Origin: Natrinema soli
Lineage (GTDB): Archaea > Halobacteriota > Halobacteria > Halobacteriales > Natrialbaceae
Length of the DNA: 17,100 nucleotides
Direction: 5' to 3'
Assembly: GCF_028618695.1 (NCBI RefSeq)
Contig: NZ_JAQIVI010000106.1
Coordinates: 1 to 17,100, forward strand
A model generated the notes under the pieces. It ran no database searches and was not told the origin of the DNA. It saw only the letters and a program-made list of their open reading frames with translations. This document shows positions 12,902-17,100 of this stretch, in pieces; the stretch's first letter is position 1; the number at the start of each line of letters is the position of its first letter. The translations under genes and the position numbers were made by a program.

Positions 12902-13126
12902 TATAAGAAGAATTGTGAGTCGGAATCGAACGCGGACTACAACGCGGCGAAGAACATCGGTATGCGGTATGTCCGTCAGGGCCAACAGTCGTCTCGGCGG
13001 ACCGGCGACAGTCAGCTTGCCCTGAAGTCTGGAACGGTAACGCCGAGTGGTGGATTTACCGCCCACCTTGACGGGTTCGAGGCTGAGTTCATGGACAAGC
13101 CCTACCCTCCTCGATCGATCAGTTCC
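12902..13126 (+). pseudogene. IS200/IS605-type TnpB C-terminal remnant
   Basis: The frame reads NCESESNADYNAAKNIGMRY, VRQGQQSSRRTGDSQLALKS, GTVTPSGGFTAHLDGFEAEF and MDKPYPP. 'NADYNAAKNIG' is the last RuvC motif of TnpB and contains its final catalytic Asp. The following polar tail matches the C-terminal tail I recall for haloarchaeal TnpB proteins. The first two RuvC motifs, the HTH and most of the zinc ribbon are absent (one Cys remains), so this is only the 3' end. No right-end hairpin can be defined with confidence. Confidence 0.85.
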
Positions 13127-13238
13127 AGACAGCAAGTCCTTTGTCGAGGACTCGAGTGGGGGCTCCCACACCGTGACGATCGACGCGCCAGCAGTGGCGA
13201 GTTTCGACTCGGGAACGTACCTCATCCAGAACTGGTAG
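13108..13238 (+). pseudogene. C-terminal tail of an exoprotein-like gene
   Basis: In the frame offset from the TnpB tail the sequence reads RSVPDSKSFVEDSSGGSHTV, TIDAPAVASFDSGTYLIQNW and a TAG at 13236-13238. The pattern of Ser/Thr/Gly, alternating valines and a terminal strand suggests the last beta hairpin of a secreted or viral structural protein whose front was replaced by the TnpB remnant. Only about 44 codons are left, and no family can be named. Confidence 0.4.
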
Positions 13239-13365
13239 CTATCGTCCGCTGGCTACCAAGATAACCGCTGACGTGTCGAGCTCGCCGAAGAGTGACTATT
13301 CAATCTCGAGTTGAAAGAACTCGACGTCAACGGGAGGTACAGCAGAACAGCGAGTGATTCAGTAA

Positions 13366-14360
13366 CTATCCCATCTCGATTGACCAGTCGCCATCTGCCT
13401 CAACATCGACCCAACCGACACTATCAAAGTTGAACGTCGTCTCGCCATCGTATTCTCTGATTTCGTTGAACACGAGCTCGCCGAACATCCCTTTTACTGG
13501 ATAGACTGTGGCTTGGAAGTTCGCCTCGCCAGAGTGAGATCCAGTAGCGATGTGGCTACCAGAGAACTTGAACGGCCCGGCGACGATCGGGCCGCCACCA
13601 GAGAGAGACTGTGAAAGTGCGTCCCGCTGGCCGCACTCGGCTGGCGGATCTCGACTTCCCAGTCACTGTCGGACTCGACATCGAACATGTACTCATCCGG
13701 GTCGATAATTCGCTGTCGTTAACGAGGTATATCTGGAAGTTGCTCGAGTCGCCGGTGTACGTTGCGTCGACGACGGTCAGCCCGCCCTCAAGATCGATCC
13801 CCTGTTCGACGGCTGCTCCGGTACCAGAGAACGTGTAGCTCTCTAGGCACGGTTCTTGCACGGTGAGCTCGCCAGTGTTTGTGTCGTTCACTGTGATATC
13901 GTAGTTCCCTGCATCCTCGATCGAGAACGTTTCCGTGATCGTTTCCTCGCTATCTGCGCTAACCGGTTCAGTAATTTCAGCTACGGCCTCTCCGCCGGCT
14001 GTGACCTCGAGGTCGATTTCGTCGTAGGCGCTGCCCGAGTTCTCCAGGTCGATGTCGACGTCACTGGACTCACCAATCTCGACCTGATTTTCCTGGAGCG
14101 TTGCGCCGGTGACCGAGATCGAGGGCGTCTCTTCTTCCTCTTCTTCTTCGCTACTGTCGTCGCTCTCGTCTTCGCTTTCGTCCCCGTCTCCGTTCTCCGG
14201 TTCCTCCATTGCCGTTGCCGTCTCCCACGTTCCCATCCCCGTTTTTGGGCCCTGTACCGTCGCTGTTCCCGTTTCCGTCATCATCTGACTCACTGGCGCA
14301 GCCAACCAAGGCACTTGAGAAAGTTACGCCCTTCGAGAGGAGTATTTTCCGCCGATTCAT
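13366..14360 (-). pseudogene. Secreted lipoprotein with CARDB-like domain and two C-terminal repeats, three frameshifts
   Basis: The ATG at 14360 overlaps the upstream stop (TAATG). MNRRKILLSKGVTFSSALVG is a Tat-type signal ending in a lipobox (ALVGC) with the lipid-anchor Cys at residue 21. A Gly/Asn/Asp linker follows. After a shift near 14210 come a long Glu/Ser/Asp stretch and a CARDB-like beta domain (TPSISVTGATLQENQVEIGE to ETITETFSIEDAGNYDITVN). Then YTFSGTGAAVEQGIDLEGGL starts a C-terminal module. A shift near 13715 gives DEYMFDVESDSDWEVEIRQP, and a third near 13625 gives LSQSLSGGGPIVAGPFKFSG, SHSGEANFQATVYPVKGMFG, FNFDSVGWVDVEADGDWSIE and a TAG at 13366-13368. The SDWEVEI and GDWSIEM ends show two copies of one module. 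Function unknown; cell-surface location is likely. Confidence 0.8.
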
Positions 14361-14545
14361 TATTGACTGCCGATCTCAAGCGCGTCGACGGCCTCGGCAG
14401 GCTCGACGTTGTGATCGACGAGGCAGTTCGCTGCGAGCTGCCAGGCGTGCTCGGCAAGCTCGGGATCGGCGTCTTCGTAGTGAACGCTGAACTTGGTCAA
14501 TGCGATGGCGATCAGGAGATCTTCGCGTCTATCGGTGAGAGACAT
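14360..14545 (-). CDS. Small conserved-looking helical protein, first gene of the lipoprotein operon
   Basis: The 61-residue acidic protein (MSLTDRREDLLIAIALTKFS, VHYEDADPELAEHAWQLAAN, CLVDHNVEPAEAVDALEIGS) has no signal peptide and is predicted to be all-helical. It shares one base with the lipoprotein start (TAATG), and a clean TATA box lies 26-32 nt upstream. This is a compact two-gene operon. I do not recognise the family. Confidence 0.75.
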   Translation of the reverse strand: MSLTDRREDLLIAIALTKFSVHYEDADPELAEHAWQLAANCLVDHNVEPAEAVDALEIGSQ

Positions 14546-14570
14546 CGCTGGCGTTGGCCGCGGCTTCCCG

Positions 14571-14577
14571 TATAAAA
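14571..14577 (-). promoter_or_regulatory. TATA box of the lipoprotein operon
   Basis: The plus strand reads TATAAAA (minus TTTTATA) 26-32 nt upstream of the ATG at 14545. This places the transcription start at or next to the start codon. Confidence 0.6.
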
Positions 14578-14591
14578 TCTCGCGTCACAGA

Positions 14592-14614
14592 AACGCCGGC
14601 CAGAGGCCAGCGTT
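14592..14614. terminator. GC-rich hairpin, possible terminator
   Basis: AACGCCGGCC (14592-14601) and GGCCAGCGTT (14605-14614) form a 10-bp stem with one mismatch and a 3-nt loop. It lies upstream of the operon promoter and may terminate transcription from the right or insulate it. It has no U-run, so the role is uncertain. Confidence 0.3.
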
Positions 14615-14845
14615 GAGCCCCCATCCAATGTCATGGGTATCGACTTGGGTGGGTCCGAAATCGGGTTTGACAATATGGCTATTGGCTTCACGTCGGAACG
14701 TGATTCGATTTCGGAAGACGAGGGACCGTATGTCTCGTGCCGGACGGATCCTGTCGGACAACGACTGAATCCTCTCCCCTCGCCATCTATTCCTTGTGAC
14801 CATACTGTTATCAGCTTATTGGTTTGTTTATACTGTCCAAGACAG
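14615..14845. other. Stretch without a supported gene
   Basis: Open frames exist on both strands (14633-14863 plus, 14512-14859 and 14585-14803 minus), but none has a recognised motif, promoter or compositional advantage. A small dyad ACTGTC-CAA-GACAGT lies at about 14831-14845, next to the transposase remnant, and could be the remains of an element end. Confidence 0.4.
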
Positions 14846-15369
14846 TTAACGGGGCTCAATTGAATCCGCGATTGATTGTTTGACGTTGTGAACGCCAGCT
14901 ATGAGAGCAATTTCCCGAAACTGACGGAACCAGTCACACGCTCGGACAGTGGAGCTGTGCGAACGCTTGATTGATGAATTTACGCTTTCACTGGTTGAGC
15001 GCTGGTGGTAGAGTTCGCCATCGATGCGTGCATTATGCGCGTGATCATATCCAACTTCCGCAGGAGGTTCGTGGACGGTTTCTTCAAACTTTTGTTGCTC
15101 ATTTTCTGAGAATTTTCGGTTTCTCCCGGATCGGTGAGCATTAGTAACAGCCTGCTCAAGCGACTCGTCGGTGTCGAGTCGCTTGAGCCAGCTATAGATT
15201 GTCCGTCGTTGAACGTCGTACCACTCGGCTAGTTCAGTCTGCGTGAGACCGTTTACGCTATTGCCGCTAAAATCCGTTGTGTCGGCTTCTTTCCCTCCAC
15301 ATTGTCGAGGGCATCTTGCAATTCTTTGACAGAGATTTCGTCAAGATGATCTACTACGCTCAACAACAC
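14846..15369 (-). pseudogene. Chimeric transposase remnant: IS630-type HTH joined to IS5-type C-terminus
   Basis: The minus frame from a GTG at 15369 reads LLSVVDHLDEISVKELQDAL, NVEGKKPTQRILAAIA. After a small deletion near 15265 it continues GLTQTELAEWYDVQRRTIYS, WLKRLDTDESLEQAV, NAHRSGRNRKFSENEQQKFE and ETVHEPPAEVGYD. This is the N-terminal HTH region I recall for haloarchaeal IS630-type transposases. The frame then goes straight into HAHNARIDGELYHQRSTSES, VNSSIKRSHSSTVRACDWF and RQFREIALIAGVHNVKQSI, the C-terminal part of an IS5-type transposase (catalytic Glu in STSESVNSSIKR). TAA at 14846-14848 ends it. The two halves come from different families, meeting near 15047. Confidence 0.75.
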
Positions 15370-15580
15370 TATCTGAGTAGGAAGTTCTAACGGTTACTAT
15401 AGAATGGATGGTACCACTGCCGGAATACTTTTCGTCTCTCCATATCGGAGCTATTAGCAATGATGTGATTAGTAATTAATGCCTTGGCTCCAATTCACAA
15501 TTTTTGTATATTATATATGACTATACAGGAAAATCACTCTCTACTGCCTTTTTGAATGAGGTTCTAGCACCTTTTCAGCT
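15370..15580. other. AT-rich intergenic stretch
   Basis: No gene, repeat or RNA is recognised here. Composition is markedly AT-rich from about 15460, which fits promoter-proximal spacer for the PRC-barrel gene. Confidence 0.4.
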
Positions 15581-15581
15581 A

Positions 15582-15602
15582 ATCCGCATATTTAATACGG
15601 AT
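15582..15602 (+). promoter_or_regulatory. TATA box framed by an inverted repeat
   Basis: TATTTAATA (15589-15597) lies 24-32 nt upstream of the ATG at 15621. It is enclosed by ATCCG (15582-15586) and CGGAT (15598-15602). A regulator bound to the dyad would cover the TATA box, so repression is the natural inference; the arms are short and could be chance. Confidence 0.45.
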
Positions 15603-15620
15603 GGTCAAAAATAGGAATGT

Positions 15621-15869
15621 ATGAGTGAGATCTTGGCTCGCCAACTTCAGAGAAAAGTTGTCGTCGGGACTGATGGAACTGTCATTGGGAGTTTGCACGA
15701 TATGACAATGGGATTACAATCCGGCGCTCTCAACGAGCTTATCGTCGAGCCAAAAAATCCACAGCAGTCTTTGTCCGATTTCAAAACAAATAATGAGGGA
15801 CGACTACTTATTCCAATGAGTCGAGTCAAAACGGTAAGCGATCAAATCATCATCCACCGCGGAAATTGA
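15621..15869 (+). CDS. PRC-barrel domain protein
   Basis: This intact protein of 82 residues is one PRC-barrel domain: MSEILARQLQRKVVVGTDGT, VIGSLHDMTMGLQSGALNEL, IVEPKN, then GRLLIPMSRVKTVSDQIIIH. The hallmark pattern 'GxxVxxxDGxxIGxxxDxxxxxxxGxxxxLxVxP' followed by IPxxxVxxVxDxIIV is clear. Archaeal single-domain PRC-barrel proteins are small, usually cytoplasmic, and have been linked to RNA metabolism and cell division (CdpB-type); which applies here cannot be told. A leaderless start is supported by the upstream TATA box. Confidence 0.93.
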   Translation: MSEILARQLQRKVVVGTDGTVIGSLHDMTMGLQSGALNELIVEPKNPQQSLSDFKTNNEGRLLIPMSRVKTVSDQIIIHRGN

Positions 15870-15989
15870 ACACGGAATGCGGGATCGGCGGTCACCAGAA
15901 CTGCGCTCCGGGTGTGTCGCACGCGTCGCAGATCACAGCGTCATTTCCCTTGTAAACGTCTCGGACCATCCGTGTTCAGTTAATCCTAC

Positions 15990-16774
15990 TTCCGCGGTCG
16001 CTCAACCGACCTTTCCGACGCCGAGCACGAGCAGTTCGTCGAGGCTCTTCACGAATCTCCCGAAGAGGTCGGTATTGACGTCCCCGCGTGGTCTATTCCG
16101 CTCGCGAGCAAGTACTTCACCGAAGAGTTCGACGTCAATCATTGCGACCGCCACGTCCGGCGGTTGATGACCGAGGCCGGGCTGTCGTAGAAGACAGCCC
16201 GGCCGGAGTACTACAAATCCAACGAGCGGGCACAGGAGGCGTTCCAAGATGGATTAAAAAAAAGATGAACGATCTAGACGACGAGTACACAATCCTCGCG
16301 ATAGATCAGACGCGACAGATCCTCTCGAAGCTGATATATGCATGGTTTCCCGAAGGCGAGCGCCCGTCACTGCCGGTGACGGGCGCGTGGGATAGCATCA
16401 AACTCCTCGGGGCAGTCAGTGATACCGACAAAACGTTCTTTCTCCCGTGCGAGGAGAATTTCAACAGCGACACAACGATCCGGCTACTGGACGCACTCCA
16501 GACTGAGTTCGGTGAGAGAATCTGCGTCGTCTTGGACAACGCTTCGTATTTCACGGCGAAGGCAGACCAAAAGTCCGTTGAGGACACTCCGATTGAACTG
16601 TGTTACCTGCCGCGGGGTTCACCGGGGTTGAACCCCGCGGAGGAGTGCTGAAAGAAACTCAATCAAGTACTCGGCAACCGTCTGTTCGACACTCTGAGCG
16701 AGCTTCGTGATGCCGCGCTCGCTGCACTCGACAGCATCGATCCACCAAATCCCTTTACGTATTTATGTCCGTGA
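15990..16774 (+). pseudogene. IS630-family transposase, 5'-truncated, with two Trp-to-stop codons and a poly-A frameshift
   Basis: From about 15990: RSTDLSDAEHEQFVEALHES, EEVGIDVPAWSIPLASKYFT, HVRRLMTEAGLS, TAG (16188-16190), KTARPEYYKSNERAQEAFQD. At the run of eight A (16256-16263) the frame must change. The next frame reads KKKMNDLDDEYTILAIDQTR (first Asp), YAWFPEGERPSLPVTGAWDS, ICVVLDNASYFTAKADQKSV (second Asp), CYLPRGSPGLNPAEEC (catalytic Glu) and TGA (16649-16651). It continues KKLNQVLGNRLFDTLSELRD and PPNPFTYLCP with TGA at 16772-16774. The family has Trp at both stop positions (GLSWKTARP, EECWKKL). The N-terminal HTH is absent. Confidence 0.88.
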
Positions 16775-16786
16775 GTATGACTGTCG

Positions 16787-17100
16787 TTACGATTTTAAGA
16801 GGTCGGTCGCAGTCACGACCTTGACATCCTGTCCGTCGATATATTTGAGGATGCGGTTGAATGCCTGTTTGTTCATCCCGTCTTTCCCGCCGATGTAATC
16901 GAACTGCAACACTGCGAGTTGGCCGTACTGAGCGGCGTAGTCGATATATGTTCTTGCCAATTTTCTGTTACTGGTGGAGAAGAATCCGACGTTGTAGGGG
17001 TCTGTAAGTGGGAGCGCGTTCGGATTGCCACCGAACCGGAACGCCTGTTTGTGGTATTTTTCGACAAGATCACGAGCAGTTGGACTGAGTATATTCTTTG
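16787..17100 (-). CDS. Polysaccharide deacetylase-like protein, C-terminal part (5' end outside window)
   Basis: The minus frame is open from the right edge (104 codons visible) to the TAA at 16787-16789. It reads ARDLVEKYHKQAFRFGGNPN, ALPLTDPYNVGFFSTSNRKL, YIDYAAQYGQLAVLQFDYIG and AFNRILKYIDGQDVKVVTAT DLLKS, split here for length. The end pattern (a strand with Q-F-D-Y, then F..IL.YI....V.VVTA.DL) resembles the last strand and helix of NodB-type polysaccharide deacetylases, including those I recall in haloarchaeal provirus tail clusters. The catalytic motifs would be outside the window, so the assignment is tentative. The IS630 remnant ends 13 bp after its stop codon. Confidence 0.6.
   Translation of the reverse strand, partial: KNILSPTARDLVEKYHKQAFRFGGNPNALPLTDPYNVGFFSTSNRKLARTYIDYAAQYGQLAVLQFDYIGGKDGMNKQAFNRILKYIDGQDVKVVTATDLLKS

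Noticed and set aside
13856..14575. 239-codon plus-strand frame
   Set aside because: Antisense shadow of the lipoprotein operon; translation is Cys/Arg/Phe-rich and lacks motifs.
14633..14863. 76-codon plus-strand frame with an acidic N-terminus
   Set aside because: The first 30 residues look haloarchaeal in composition, but there is no promoter or motif, and the frame ends inside a transposase remnant.

Overview
The window looks like a piece of a haloarchaeal accessory replicon or degenerate provirus. The proteins are acidic (D/E-rich). Several starts have an archaeal TATA box about 23-32 nt upstream and no room for a Shine-Dalgarno leader. The transposase fragments resemble halophile types (ISH3, short IS6-like, IS5-like, IS630-like, IS1595-like, TnpB). 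One small protein resembles the haloarchaeal HTH family I know as DUF7344, and there are CPxCG-type zinc-finger microproteins. Family assignments come from remembered family patterns; no search was run.

Layout. Positions 1-1264 (minus) hold an open-ended gene made of an exact 145-residue tandem repeat, which looks like a viral tail or fibre protein. Positions 1424-2690 hold transposase debris (IS1595-like, then IS5-like) and a 274-bp MITE with perfect 8-bp target duplications. Positions 2749-3609 carry a coiled-coil DNA-binding-type protein and an intact GNAT acetyltransferase. Positions 3687-4884 are an IS5-like element split by a 232-bp MITE whose ends look like IS6-family ends. Positions 4949-6418 hold an exported two-repeat protein gene flanked by two direct copies of an ISH3-type left end; its repeat is the same kind of module as in the first gene. 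Positions 6419-7532 contain another dead IS5 copy, a probable integrase tail and a third MITE-like element.

Positions 8026-9613 contain two minus-strand clusters of small regulators: a coiled-coil/RHH-like protein with a CxxC microprotein, and a winged helix with a zinc finger and an unknown protein. Each cluster has a clean palindrome near its promoter. Positions 9769-10030 are a frameshifted small gene. Positions 10903-11638 are a complete but dead IS6-like element. Positions 11701-12894 hold a hypothetical protein and a DUF7344-like regulator with two membrane helices. Positions 12902-13238 hold a TnpB tail and an exoprotein tail. Positions 13366-14545 are a two-gene operon whose second gene is a lipoprotein broken by three frameshifts. 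Positions 14846-15369 are a chimeric transposase remnant. Positions 15621-15869 encode a PRC-barrel protein, 15990-16774 a dead IS630-like transposase, and 16787-17100 the C-terminal end of a polysaccharide-deacetylase-like protein.

Overall, a few intact genes (GNAT, exported repeat protein, coiled-coil regulator, DUF7344-like, PRC-barrel, small hypotheticals) survive in a graveyard of nested mobile elements. Nearly every transposase, and several host or viral genes, carry single-base indels or nonsense codons. This is either real decay or, for some indels, sequencing error; raw reads would decide. The best candidates for undescribed biology are the shared beta-type module found in an unexported and a Tat-exported protein, and the two small-regulator operons with operator-like palindromes.
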